Of a DNA stretch of 64,000 nucleotides, positions 34,054-44,859 are shown piece by piece (position 1 is the stretch's first letter; every line of letters begins with the position of its first letter). This DNA is from Kingdonia uniflora (lineage: Eukaryota; Streptophyta; Magnoliopsida; Ranunculales; Circaeasteraceae): assembly GCA_014058105.1 (NCBI GenBank), contig JACGCM010000779.1, positions 1,116,001 through 1,180,000 on the forward strand, in the 5' to 3' direction. Position numbers and translations under genes: made by a program. The notes under the pieces are model-generated. The model searched no databases. It was not told the DNA's origin and saw only the letters and a list, made by a program, of their open reading frames with translations.

Positions 34054-36617
34054 ATGATGGTGCAGACTCGATCTCAGAGGATTCGTCATGCTACAGAAGG
34101 TCGATTAGCTATAAATATTGCTGAAGTGCGGGAGAGAATTTTTGGCTCGCTCGGTTACGATGTTGAGTTACCAATGAGGGCATGTCAGCTTGAAGGGTTA
34201 GATATCAGGAGTAGAGAACTTGATTATGCCCGTTACTTTTATGAGTCATTCTTTCGTGTATTCATGAGGGATTTGGTAGAATGAGAAAGGTTAGTGGGTT
34301 TGATCGCTGAAGTGGAGATCAATTTTGAAGACATGAGGATCGACAAATGATGTGATTAGATGTTGGTTGCTCTAAGACTTCCAAGGCTGCGGTGGATGTT
34401 GTGTAGAGTATTTTTTTATTAATAAATGCTGGAATGTAACATAAATAATATTAGTCAATTAGATCCTCAATAGGGGCGAATCTGTTTTGAGACTGTTCAG
34501 CAAACATTTTGAATAAATTTGAATATTTGCACCATTTGAAAATGACGTCAATCACTATAAGTATGATAAACAAGGACTGTGAAGCAAAAATACGTGAGTG
34601 CAGAAGCTTCTAGTTTTGTTTTGTATAAAAAAGGAAATAGAGCATTGACATCCCATAGTGTGAGTTATCATGAGTGAGGGGAGCTCAAGAAAAGATATGG
34701 AAAGAGGGGAAAAAATTATGTTGAAAAATGAGGGCAGCTGTAATGATGGAAAATTAGTTTTATCGAAAAGGTACAAGGCGTCTGATATGGAAAGTAGAAA
34801 GGACACCTCAGTTCTGGAACCGAGGGCAGTTCGTGTGAGGAGCAATAAATGTTAGCCTCGTGAGAGAGAAAGGATAAATAGTTCTTCTTCATCTCTAAAC
34901 AATCGTTTTATCACAAAAAACTTGGAGAGCACTCACACAGAAAGGCAAAAAAATTAGGGGAATCAATCAAGAGTTATCTGAAGACAATAAACAGTTAAAG
35001 AGGGCAATAGGTTCGAGATCTTGTAGGTGGGAATACAGCAGCGTAGTGAGAGGAAAGCTTGACTCTTCTACCGATTCGCATCCAGACAATGAAGGTTTGC
35101 ATAAATATATGCAAAATACTTTAATATTCTATAGTATAAAGATATGTGTTATACGTGAGTGACCGTCAGAGATATATGTTGAACATATATATATATATAT
35201 ATATACATAGATGGAAGAATGATAAATACTTTAACCTGTATGTAGGGCGAGCGTGAGAGGCATCTGTGTAGGTCAAAATAGTCATGTAAAATCTATTTTT
35301 AAGATGGGTAGGTCGTCTGTTGATGAGGTTACGACCTCTGGTAGGACGAATGAGTCTGATTAAGGAGGGGAAGGAGGATTGGAACAATCCCCGGGTTTCC
35401 CAGGTCAGTTGGTGTCTTATCCTCCGGGTTCGGATGCTTTCAGAGAATTTTGTAAAGCCAAAGGGGCTATAGGAGGGAAGTGGGGTAAATGTGTAGAGTT
35501 TGCCGGCAGGCAATTTAGGGGTTGTACGATAGCAGAGGGGGAAGAGTATTTTTATCTTTTGGCAGATTTAGAAGCATAAAAATGAGATAGGGGTATAGAC
35601 GAATTGATCTCGTCAGAGTATTTCGATGGGGATGTCCGGAATGACTTTTCAGAGGGTTTTCGGTGTTACCTATCTCAATTAGAGTATGGGTTGAGCCTCC
35701 CTCTCACCAATTTAGCAAAGGGGGTAATGAATGCAATTGGGGCATGTCCTGTTCAAATGAACGAGAATATGTGGGAGGTCATAATTGTATGTGACCATCT
35801 GAATGATAGGTGAGAAAGGGAAAAAAAAATGAGGAGGATAACCCCTGAGGATGTTCTGCAGTTTTATGGGGTAAATAATTTAAGGCCAGTGGGGGGTCAT
35901 ATTTTTGTACGAGCGTTACTCGACGTCCTTTTTCGATCTAAATTCAGCAGGTCGAACATGGAATGAAAGCATCTTATGGGTGAAGGGTAATTGCCTTTAA
36001 AGAGAAGACAAAACACCTTTGGATCTTCGATTTAGATCTGTAAAAAAAAGTAAGTATAGACATGCATAGATAAAATTATTGTTATGTTTCTTTGACAAGT
36101 GTAGTTAATAGAAAAATGTATTATTGCAGGTATGAAGTCTACAGTGGAAAGGAAAAAGTCTTTGTTGGACGAGGTTGCAGAGGAGGAGACTGAACTCGAA
36201 CTGGTCTTGGGGGAACTCGGCCTGAGTAGAAATAAGAGAGTTGAAAGTAGGTCGAAAAAGGTTGCAAAGGCTCAGTCTACTAGGTCGATGACGGGTGTCG
36301 ACGAAGGAACAAGGCAAATAAGTGGAGAGGAGGTTCGAGCTAAGACTCCTGAGTCGGGCAGTTCAGCTCAACCAAACCTTACGACAAGTAAGATAGCTCA
36401 CATGTTTCCGAAGAGACAGATAAAAAAGACTTTGCCGGCCTCTGGTACTATTGTAAGTGGTGAGGTCGCGTAAGGGAAGAGGAGGAAGGTTGAGCCTTTG
36501 GGGGGCTCATGAGAGAAGGTCACTGAGGGGCGATCTGCTTCAGTTGATGACCTTAAAGAGGTCGAGGAAAGGGCTAGGTTAGCGATTCTACAAGGAAAGG
36601 AAGATACGAGCCAGATG
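34054..36617 (+). pseudogene. Tat-3 antisense accessory gene, 5' and middle exons
   Basis: Plus-strand exons with matching splice signals. ATG 34054-34059 opens MVQTRSQRIRHATEGRLA and a helical segment to TGA 34282. Coiled-coil pieces follow near 34670-34855 and 34940-35094 (GINQELSEDNKQLKRAIG). After a probable intron 35095-35245 comes a globular block: FCKAKGAIGGKWGKCVEF, EYFYLLADLEA, GFRCYLSQLEYGLSLPL, ENMWEVIIVCDHLNDR, then NSAGRTWNESILWVKGN. This resembles the gypsy-type putative plant transposon domain (Transposase_28-like). Intron 36050-36129 (GTAAGT...TTGCAG) leads into a charged segment ELELVLGELGLSR and a basic GKRRKVEP that could be a nuclear signal. Several stops and frameshifts are present. 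Confidence 0.6.
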
Positions 36618-36691
36618 GTAAGTTTATATTATCAGGTAGAAATATTTAATATACTTCGAGCTAGTAACTGAGGTCGATATAATTTTTGCAG
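36618..36691 (+). other. Predicted 74-bp intron in accessory gene
   Basis: ATG|GTAAGTTTATATT at the donor and TTTTTGCAG|ATTGCTCG at the acceptor. Splicing joins DTSQM to IARLVKGIW in phase 0 and continues the coiled coil. Confidence 0.75.
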
Positions 36692-38967
36692 ATTGCTCGT
36701 CTTGTCAAGGGGATTTGGCTCGGTATAGAAAAACAGGAATTCAGGCTGAAGAAGGCGAAAAGAGAGCTGGAGAAAAACCTGGCTCTAGCTAAGATTGATG
36801 CTCTGAAAGAAGTCAAGCAGCTAAAGGCCGCTCACGCCGTAGCAATCGGCCAGTTACAGGTCGAGGCAAAGGCTAATTTAGATGAGACGACTGAGGAATG
36901 TGACAGACTAGATCGCCACTTGATGCTGAAGGGCTACTCTCAAGAGGAGGTGGATGTCATTAAGGCTGACACCTATACTGAGGAGGAAGAAGAAGTACTG
37001 GGGTTTGTGAACGGTCTGGATGGTGTTTCCACCCAAATGGTGCTTGATAACCAAGGGGACGATGCTGAGCTCCCGGAAGGTGGGAGTGAGAAGGTAGGGT
37101 AGACATGTGTTTTGTCTGAATATTTATATGTTGCAAACTTCTACGCAGGAAAGGAACTTCTGTTTGTTGACTTTGTTTATAAATCTTTTGTAAGTAGTTA
37201 AAGAGATGAGTCTCAGGATATATGACCTAGAATCTGGACTTGCCAGGGAAAGAGAGACCTCAAAAGCGATGTTGTCTGCGCAAGTAGAGTCGCAGGTTAG
37301 ATTGGAATAGGTTATTCAATCTTCATGTTATACCAGCGCTGAGTTAAGTGAATAGGATAGAAATGCATAGCAAAAATCCAATTCTATTAATACCGAATAG
37401 GATATCGAAAGTGTGTACCTTGTACACCGAAAGAATATTCATAAAGTGTTCATCTGAAAATGGACTCCAAACTTTTAATCTAAAAGAATTTGGAAACAGA
37501 TGCCTAGAAACTGCGCAGTCTCTTAGAATGTTGTATGTATATGCAGAAATGATACCTTCTGAATCGATCTGTAGTAAATCGTCGTTATATGTCTCAGGTC
37601 GAATTGGATGCATCTCGTGTACGTGAGGATCACGCACTCATGTGCAATCGGGAATTTGTAGAGCAGCTCGATAGGATGAAGGAGGCGAACGAAAACCGAG
37701 AGGATCAATACTTAAAAGCACACTTCAGACTTGAGAAGTTGAATCAAGTCGTCTCTGACCTGACTCGTCAGGTCGAGGAGAAAGATTCTAGGATTAAGAA
37801 GGGATTAGAAGATTTATCTGAGGTAACAGAGCGTGCTGAGAATCTTTAACATCAGGTTGATGCGTTGGCTGTAAATGGTAAGTAGGCGAACATGGCTCAA
37901 TACCGTATCCAGGCGCTGGAACGAACTGAGGAACTATGCCGATCTGATCTCAATAGATGCAGGATCAATCTGGAGTGAATGAGACAGGAATTCATTGGAA
38001 AAGATGACGAGCTGAGGGTAGCTCGAGAAAATCTATCGGCGTCGGAGGTCGTGGTTGAACATTTGCAAATAGCCCTCCCCGCCAAGAACATGGAATTCCG
38101 AGAAATGCAGTATAGGTGCAATGACTTAAACGAAAGAGTTGTTCAACTTAAAGCTGAAAGGGATCAAGCCATTGCTCGAGCCAAGAAATCTAAGGCTATA
38201 GAGCATTCGGGGAGAAGTAGAGCTGTGACTAAGGCTCCTCTAGTTCAAGGGGACGTTGTTAGTCTACCAGGTCGCATTAGAGAGCTAGAGAGTGTTGTAG
38301 CTCAAATTCATGGGTATGTTCAGAAAGGAAATGCGAGTTTGAGGGAATGCCAGCATAAGCTGGATGCTGCTCTCATCAGGGTGAAAGTTCTAGAAGGGGA
38401 GATCAAGCAAAGGAATTGCTAGTGAAGAGAAAGGATGAATTATTGAAAGACCTACCTGCGAGAGAGTAGTTGAACGCTGAGTTTGGGTTGCTTCGTGCTC
38501 GGGTAGTAGAATTACAAGCCATGAACCTGGTTGAGTCGGTGTAATATATTGCCAAATTGAAAGAAGATGTCATTTATCATGATAGGGTTGATGCGGATAG
38601 AAACGCATGGAAGAATACTTATGTTCGTGTAAAGGTACATCACGAGAGGTTGAAGGCTAGATTTGCAAAAGTGGTAGCACCTGATATATCTCGATCTACC
38701 CTGTTAACTGTGATCGTTACATATTTTGTAGAGGAAGTTAAAAGGCTTGAGTCAGAATGGGATACCTTGCTCAAAACATTGTCAGATAAGGGATGCACCT
38801 GTAGAGCTGGGGTAGATCGAGGTAATTATCTGGGTGCCATGGAGACCCAACTGGGCCCTCGAACTACTGAATTTGTAGAGAGAGGTAAGGCTGTTGTGGC
38901 CCGCAAACTGAAAGATAGGCCTCTTGATGATGTGGGGGAATGTATTGCTGACACTCCAACGACATAA
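36692..38967 (+). pseudogene. Tat-3 antisense accessory gene, 3' coiled-coil exons
   Basis: After the 74-bp intron the frame reads LVKGIWLGIEKQEFRLKKAK, then LKEVKQLKAAHAVAIGQLQV, DRLDRHLMLKGYSQEEVDVI and an acidic EEEEEVLGF tail. An exon near 37203-37295 (EMSLRIYDLESGLARERE) is followed by a GT-AG intron (37296-37597) and by a very long coiled coil: HFRLEKLNQVVSDLTRQVEE, QEFIGKDDELRVARENLSAS, QYRCNDLNERVVQLKAERDQ, GRIRELESVVAQIHGYVQ, RVKVHHERLKARFAKVV. The end is ECIADTPTT at 38967. Stops at 37847 and later and a frameshift near 38415 kill it. Function unknown; long coiled coils suggest a structural or self-assembling protein. Confidence 0.65.
37296..37597 (+). other. Predicted 302-bp intron in accessory gene
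   Basis: TCGCAG|GTTAGATT donor and ATGTCTCAG|GTCGAA acceptor join VESQ to VELDASRVRED in phase 0. The intervening sequence is AT-rich with stops in the gene's frame. Confidence 0.6.
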
Positions 38968-38999
38968 AAGAATCTTTTGTAATATGATTTTGACCTAAA

Positions 39000-40065
39000 A
39001 ATAAGTAAAATTGTTGCATACACATTGCTATAGATGAAAGCTAGTATGACCATTGTTTTATCTTGTGTCGAGTAAAATCTTTGATATAAAACAAATTTTT
39101 ACATTCGTTCTAATCGCAGAAAAGTAGCGGGGTAGCTAGACCAAGTATTATTCATGATCTAGGCTTATAGAAACGACGCAGACATATTTAAAGAGATGAA
39201 AGCTAGTATGACCTTTGCCTTATCTTATGCCTGGCTGTGGTTTTGATGTGAGATGAGTTTTTACACTTGTCACAATCGCAGAGCTGTAGAGATTCAACTG
39301 AACCAAGTGATATCCTCGATCCAGCCTACTTATGTCGACCAAACAAGTTGTAAAGATGAAGACTAGTATTACCTATGTCGTATCTCTTGTTTGGCTCTTT
39401 GAAGTTGAACAAGTTTTCACACTTGCCACCCTTACAGATATGTAAAGATTCAGTTGAACCAAGTGGTATCCTCGATCCGGCCTACTGATGTGGACCAAAC
39501 AAGTTGTAAAGATGAAGACTAGTATTACCTATGTCTTATTTCTTGTTTGGCTCTTTGAAGTTGAACAAGTTTTCACACTTGCCACCCTCGTAGATATGTA
39601 AATATTCAGCTTAACCAAGTGGTACCCTTGATCCAGCCTACTGATGTGGACCAAACAAGTTGTAAAGATGAAGACTTGTATTACCTATGTCTTATCTCTT
39701 GTTTGGCTTTTTGAAGTTGAACAAGTTTTCACACTTGCCACCCTCACAGGTATGTATAGATTCAGCTGAACCAAGTGGTATCTTCGATCCAGCCTACTGA
39801 TGTGGACCAAACAAGTTATAAAGATGAAGACTAGTATTACCTATGGCTTATCTCCTATTTGGCTCTTTGAAGTTAAACAAGTTTTCACACTTGCCACCCT
39901 CGTAGATATGTATAGATTCAGCAGAACCAAGTAGTATCCTCGATCCAGCCTTCTGATGTGGACCAAACAAGTTGTAAAAGATGAAGACTAATATTACCTA
40001 TGCCTTATCTCTTGCTTGGCTCTTTGAAGTAGAACAAGTTTTCACGCTTGCCACCCTCGCAGATA
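39000..40065. repeat. 156-bp tandem repeat array in Tat-3
   Basis: The phrase GACCAAACAAGTTGTAAAG starts units at 39337, 39493, 39649, 39805 and 39961, exactly 156 bp apart each time. The unit includes AAGATGAAGACTAGTATTAC, CACACTTGCCACCCT and CCTCGATCCAGCCTACTGAT. At least two older, diverged units precede the array (about 39030-39336). It lies between the 3' end of the plus-strand accessory gene and the 3' end of minus-strand integrase, that is, in the 3' untranslated region of Tat-3. Confidence 0.95.
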
Positions 40066-40294
40066 TGTAGTGGCAGAAGTCAATGAAGTTCCTTGATTGA
40101 ACTTGGGGAATGTGGATTGTAAGTTAGTATTATCTATGCTTGAATCTGTGGAATGCGAATGGTTGTTTCATGAAGAGATTGATATTAAGGAAACTTTCAT
40201 TGATTAGTTCAGAATTTACATTGGATGGAGATAAGAATCTCACTTTTGGAACTGATAATAAGCAGTGAAACATGAAAATGGAGTAATAAGACGG
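40066..40294. other. Short spacer after tandem array
   Basis: No coding or repeat signal except the decayed edge of the last 156-bp unit. Confidence 0.4.
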
Positions 40295-41310
40295 CTAATA
40301 ATAATATCGTTTCAGTCGTCTTGTGTTCCAAGAATTTGAAATGGGGACTCCCTCTTCTATCATGAGATTGTATGATCCCAGGCCTGAGAGACCTGTAATA
40401 ATGAATGGACTCTCCCAATTGTCGGCTAATTTTCTAGCGTGAGGCTCTTTGCGATGTTGAGGAATCTCTTGTAGGACGAGATCTTTGATTTGGAAGGTGC
40501 GGCGCCTGACTCGATTATTGTAAGACATGGCAAGCATATGATGGTATCGACCTAGGTTAGCGATGGCGCTTTCCCTAGTTTCATCTATCATATTGATGTT
40601 GCAAGCCAATTCAAACTTATTTCCCTTGTCAGTTAGCTCGTGATCCTGAACTAGATGATGGTATTCAGAAGGAATGACTGCCTCAGTGCCATAAGCAAGG
40701 AGGAATGGGGTACACCCCGTAGACTATCAGGGAATAGTTCGATACGCCCATAGGACGTAAGGTAATTCGCGGACCCAATTTCCTTTTTTTGCGAGTGAAG
40801 CCATTTTTTGAGTCCATCCACGATAGTTTTGTTGGTGATTTTGGTTTGGCCATTGCCTTGAGGATAGTATGAATTTGATGGTGAATGAATGATATTGTGG
40901 TGATTTAGGAAGATGACGACCTTATCTCCCACGAACTGTGGCCCATTATCGATGCAAATTAGGTGGGGGCACCAGAATCGAGTGATTATGTGGTTCCAGA
41001 TAAAAGAGATGACCTCTCCTTCTCAAGTTCGACACAGCGGAATTGCTTCAACCCATTTTGTAAAGTAATCGGTAGTTACGAGTAGGTGGGGCGATTACAT
41101 GGAGAGTTAGGGAATTCACCGACGAGGTCTAGTGCCCATCTTTTGAATGGCCAGAAAACCTTGCTTGTATGGAGCTCGAGCGCAGGGGCGCGTATCATAT
41201 TTTCATGTCTCTGGCATGTATCACATCTATGGGAATACTCTTCTGCTTGCTTGCGCATGCCGGGCCAGAATACTCCTTGAGTTATTGCTCGGCTTGCTAA
41301 TGATCTTCCT
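40295..41310 (-). pseudogene. Tat-3 integrase
   Basis: Minus-strand Tat integrase. A partial zinc finger (GRSLASRAITQGVFWPGMRK, then HRCDTCQRHENM) is at about 41300-41200. The core has FKRWALDLVGEFPNSP (first Asp), CIDNGPQFVGDKV (second Asp, about 40950), and YYPQGNGQTKITNKTIVDGL, where the catalytic Glu is Lys. The tail reads NIMIDETRESAIANLGRYHH-like, RRRTFQIKDLVLQEIPQHRK and WNTRRLKRYYY at 40295. There are stops and one frameshift after DGLKKWLHSQ. Gag, protease, RT and RNase H of this element are absent; the fragment begins inside the zinc finger, next to element H sequence. Confidence 0.88.
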
Positions 41311-41317
41311 TAAGGAG

Positions 41318-41335
41318 CCTTGAGCTCCTGCTCAA
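41318..41335. repeat. Inverted repeat at the Tat-3/H junction
   Basis: CTTGAGCTCCTGCTCAAG: a perfect 7-bp inverted repeat around a 4-base loop, lying exactly where Tat integrase homology ends and element H homology begins. Confidence 0.8.
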
Positions 41336-41336
41336 G

Positions 41337-41843
41337 CTAGAACTGGAAATGTGAGAATGCAGCCATGCCCATTTTCCTACTGTACCACTTCGACTTACTA
41401 GGTAGCTGAACTTTCTTCCCAACTCGGAATGACTCAATACTACCCCATTTTGTAGCATGAACTTTCCTCTCTAGAATACCATCCTCCTGCAATGGATCTT
41501 CTCTTTCCATCCATAAGTCATCAACTGACGGTAGACGAGTGTCGAAAGTAAAGTCTTCATCCAAAAGAAACGGCTCAAACAGCTTCAAATGCTCGACATT
41601 AATCACCGAATACATCTTCATGAAAGGTGGAAAATCTAATTCATACTCACATGTCGTGCCTTGCGGCAACTTCCAGCAAAATACACTACGCCCCTTGGGA
41701 TCATCATATCCTACAACATACTTTGATGGAACAATAGGCTGTATCTGCATAGCTACCAACATAGCATAAGTATTTGGTAATGGGGTTCGAGATAACCAAT
41801 AAGTCATTTTGTTATCCACTCCCTTCTTATACTTGATAATCAA
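41337..41843 (-). pseudogene. Element H pol remnant, RNase H end fused to integrase C-terminus
   Basis: The frame opens IIKYKKGVDNKMTYWLSRTP, the conserved end of Ty3 RNase H (usually YKKGxxNKVADxLSR), then passes into NVEHLKLFEPFLLDEDFTFD and VDDLWMEREDPLQEDGILER, GSIESFRVGKKVQLPSKSKW, typical of the tail downstream of integrase in this kind of element. The zinc finger and catalytic core of integrase are missing, so an internal deletion joined the two parts in one 168-codon open frame. Confidence 0.75.
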
Positions 41844-42038
41844 GGGGAATTGTTAGAGATACGACATCCCCTTCATCTGGCGAGCTTGTTGTAGCTTGGG
41901 TTGTGTAGCTAAAAATTAGAGCGGTCTATGATTAGAATGTACCACAACCTCTTCTTGTAACTTCCCCATTTTGGTTTATTACTTGTGAGACGTTGTTATT
42001 GTAGACAATACGCTAGCCGACGTACCCTCTTGAACCAG

Positions 42039-42332
42039 TCATACCAATAACACAAATTTGCCACTCGCATTAACTAGCCACTTCACCTGAGTCGCCATTA
42101 CTAAATTATTTGTGGTGACATGCTCCTCACAAGTATTGATATGGAACTCATTTCCCTCCTTCACAAGACGATACTTGCGAGCTCTACGGTAATAAATCTT
42201 ATCTCGGTCACAAAGATAAGGGCTGCCCAAGATGACCTGACACACATCTAAAGGAGCCACCTCACACGTCACCTCATCAATAAACCTTTCAGTGATCGTA
42301 AACTTGAATGTACACTGCTTCGCGATCATCAA
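42039..42332 (-). pseudogene. Element H protease C-terminal part
   Basis: Reads CTFKFTITERFIDEVTCEVA, then PLDVCQVILGSPYLCDRDKI, YYRRARKYRLVKEGNEFHI. The LGSPYLxDRD block is the conserved end of the Ty3 retropepsin. The active-site triplet is not seen upstream, and RT is deleted between here and 41843. Confidence 0.8.
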
Positions 42333-42576
42333 ATCTGTATCTTTCTAAATCTACCCCAAACCATACGACTTAGGATGAGCTGTAGTAATCAAACCCTTCT
42401 TCTTCACCAATGCCTCAGAAATCAAATTTTTCTGACTACTCGGATCAATAATGGCCTCGACTAAGCTCTACTTCACCTGAATACTGACATGAAAAAGTTC
42501 TTCCCGACTCTCCTCCTCGGTAGCCATAGTCTGTTAAAACATAAGTGTAGGCTTCAGTTTATCTAAATCTGGGAGG

Positions 42577-43575
42577 TCAACAACCGCTGCGCGCATATCC
42601 CTCTTTCTTGCTCTTTTCCTCCTTCGGCCTAAGCTCCAGGTAAAGTTTCCAATATTTATCTGAAATATGCCCCCTCGCCTTACAATGACTACAATAATTT
42701 TCTTTGCATGAAGACTCCTCCCCTTTGGACTCTCCCTTATGTTCATTTTTCCAACTAGACTTGTACCCCGACTTGTTCTTATTGTCTTCTTTGTCACTCT
42801 TCAAGTACTTGCCTTCAATAGCAATTACCTTTACGGTAGTGTCTTCAATATTTGCCACAGCAAAGAGCTTCAATTCTCTTCTAATGGACTCCGACAAACC
42901 CCCAGTATACTTTATGAATACCTCATATTCATCCACATCGATGTCCAAAACCAAAGCTTGGTTATGAAATGCCGCAGTGTACTCCTGTACAGATTGCTTA
43001 GACTTTTGGTATAAATTATGCCATTTGAACCATCTCTCTTGCTGATACCCAATCGGATAAAATTGTTTTCGCACTAATACCTTCAATTCTTTCCAACTTA
43101 AACTTCCTACTTTGTGGCGTTTCTGATAGGATTTTCACCAAGTGAGTGAATGACTTGTTAATTTCAATATAAAAAAACATATTTTCTGAGCAATAGACTA
43201 TTAGTAAATGGAAAAATAAGTTTCTAACCTATCTAACCAATTATCTAACATCTTGGCATCGATTGAACCGTCGAATACCAGAATTTCAATCTTAAAATTG
43301 ATACGAAGATTACACATAGGATTCGTGGACTTACCAATAACCGATCGCTCCTCGACGGATTCGGCATCACTAGAATCACTATCTACCTCCTCAGTACCCC
43401 TATTTCTATCCTCCACCACAACCCCTTTCTTCATCGAGTGCACTCGTGGTTTCACCAAAGCGAAAGCTTGCGCGAGGTTCGTGAGATGTAATTGCTCTAC
43501 CAACTCTCCTAGAGTGGTAGTTAGGTCAGAAACTTTAGTTTCTAAAGTCGTGAGTCGATCTTCAGAATCGCCCAT
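42577..43575 (-). pseudogene. Element H gag
   Basis: The start is most likely ATG 43573-43575 (MGDSEDRLTTLETKVSDL), the head of a coiled N-terminus. It continues FKIEILVFDGSIDAKMLDNW and LDRLETYFSIY to about 43201, a frame change, then the capsid block ERWFKWHNLYQKSKQSVQEY, TAAFHNQALVLDIDVDEYEV, and YTGGLSESIRRELKLFAVAN. A zinc knuckle YCSHCKARGHISDKYWKL follows, in which the last cysteine is Tyr. It is a recognisable plant Ty3 gag with one main frame break. Confidence 0.85.
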
Positions 43576-43708
43576 CTCCAAATTAGCCTTCTTCTTCAAG
43601 TTAGGTTTCTGGTAAATCATCAACGGACTCACTAGCTTCTCCTTTGTATGCTTGAGTCGGTCACGTGTAAAGACCATAAACCACAATCGCCCCCGAGAAT
43701 CGTTACTA

Positions 43709-43723
43709 AAAAATTGATACCAC
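43709..43723 (-). other. Primer binding site of element H
   Basis: On the minus strand GTGGTATCAATTTTT begins two bases after the LTR end. TGGTATCA matches the initiator Met tRNA primer site, while the rest has drifted. Confidence 0.7.
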
Positions 43724-43724
43724 T

Positions 43725-44258
43725 TAATCCACAATACGAATTGAGAAACCCTAGAAAGAAGAATTGTACAAAAAACACACAAATTTGGTAGGAGAATTCC
43801 CTTTAGAGCTTTAATTGCTTAATTAATAATCAATTACAATCGAATTTCTCTCAAGCCCTAAGCTTCTCTCTCAAAACTTTGATTGACCTAACATGGTCCT
43901 TTCTTGCCTAGTATTGACCATTTATAAGGGTTACAAGTTCCTAGTTACAAAATAGGACAATGATGCCCTTAAATGCCTAAAACTATAGGCTAAATTGCAC
44001 CTCTGTATGAACCGAACAATCCTCTGTTCGAACAGAAAAAGCATATTCGAACATACATTAAGTTTTTTCGAATAAAACTACTCAAACAGGTATATATTTA
44101 AATATACTTAAAAGTGCATTCGAACAGGAAAAGGTGTATTCGAATAGATATGAAGTCTATTCGAATAAGCTACTCAAATAGAAAAATAAGTCTATTCGAA
44201 TACAAAAGGGGTATAGATTTTTAAAAAGTCTAAAAAATACTCAAATCCTCCTGGATCA
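43725..44258 (-). repeat. Element H 5' LTR
   Basis: 534 bp. Minus-strand start TGATCCAGGAGGATTTGAG, end GTATTGTGGATTA. Seven TTCGAA palindromes lie between about 44025 and 44205. A minus-strand TATAAATGG-type box lies near 43922-43930. TSD AGGGT follows at 44259-44263. Confidence 0.92.
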
Positions 44259-44263
44259 AGGGT

Positions 44264-44443
44264 TTATTAAGAGAGTTCTATATATAGGCCATGTGCCTCT
44301 CATTCTAACCTATATCTTAAGAATTAATAAAGCTCTCTATTTACCCTATATTGTTATCTTCTTCTTTTTTTCTCTCTCTCTCTCTTTCTCTTTCTTTCTC
44401 TCTCTTTGATTATTTAGGTGCTTGATAGAGTTATTTTATAACA
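44264..44443 (+). mobile_element. Copia K 3' LTR, right part
   Basis: Continues the K LTR interrupted at 31484: TTTATTAAGAGAG, GAATTAATAAAGCTC, a CT-rich run, GATTATTTAGGTGCTTG, and the end TTTTATAACA, the inverse of the TGTTATAA start. CTCGT at 44444-44448 should be the right target duplication; the left copy is lost. Confidence 0.85.
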
Positions 44444-44448
44444 CTCGT

Positions 44449-44854
44449 CATGATGGGAGATATTTTAATTCGATTTGGAGTATGTTTGTGCAGCCACATC
44501 CCGAACTTCATTTGCTGCTTAGAGAAAAAGACACCTACTAATACTCAGTTGCTTTGAATGCCATAATTTAACCATTAATATTAAAAATTTGTATGCATCC
44601 GAAGAAGCTGGTATGTTTCGTCTTTGTGATTGGCTTATTAAGATTTAGGCACTGAAGAAGATGGTCGTCGAGCTGAGAGTTGGTCCTTTTAACTACATTG
44701 ATCATAGTGATTTTTAGTGATGATTTAGGTTGATATGTTTTACCCATATTAACTCTACATACAATACAAATTAGTATGTTTCTCAGGCATAAAAACTTCT
44801 TCTATTGGGTGGAACCAGGCTTGCTACCCTAAAGATGAAGGTGATTTAGGGATC
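44449..44854 (+). pseudogene. LINE-B fragment 1 (end of reverse transcriptase)
   Basis: Only the last part is diagnostic: SSIGWNQACYPKDEGDLGIR at about 44796-44858, matching the conserved W-x2-CxPKxEGGLGI block after plant LINE reverse transcriptases. It continues after element G as LETxNVEAIMRHTFRLAASK. Upstream, 44449-44790, I find no clear RT motif, so this part is either very decayed or unrelated. Confidence 0.65.
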
Positions 44855-44859
44855 AGATG
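44855..44859. repeat. Left target duplication of element G
   Basis: AGATG, identical to 57001-57005. Joining the flanks restores the LINE-B reading GIRCLET. Confidence 0.95.

Larger units (their letters stand above)
31485..44258 (-). mobile_element. Element H, Ty3/gypsy, with interior largely replaced by Tat-3
   Basis: LTRs at 31485-31978 (truncated) and 43725-44258 (534 bp), flanked by AGGGT on both sides. On the minus strand the LTR runs TGATCCAGGAGGAT to TTGTGGATTA, so it ends in TA rather than CA. Only primer site, gag, protease tail and a fused RNase H/C-terminal piece of H remain (41337-43724). From 31979 to 41335 the DNA belongs to Tat-3. It is inserted in the 3' LTR of copia K. Confidence 0.85.

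Noticed and set aside
39337..40065. Regular repeats considered as a CRISPR array
   Set aside because: Units are 156 bp and repeat in full with no unique spacers, in plant nuclear DNA.
43253..43615. 120-codon plus-strand frame
   Set aside because: It is the antisense shadow of the element H gag start on the minus strand.
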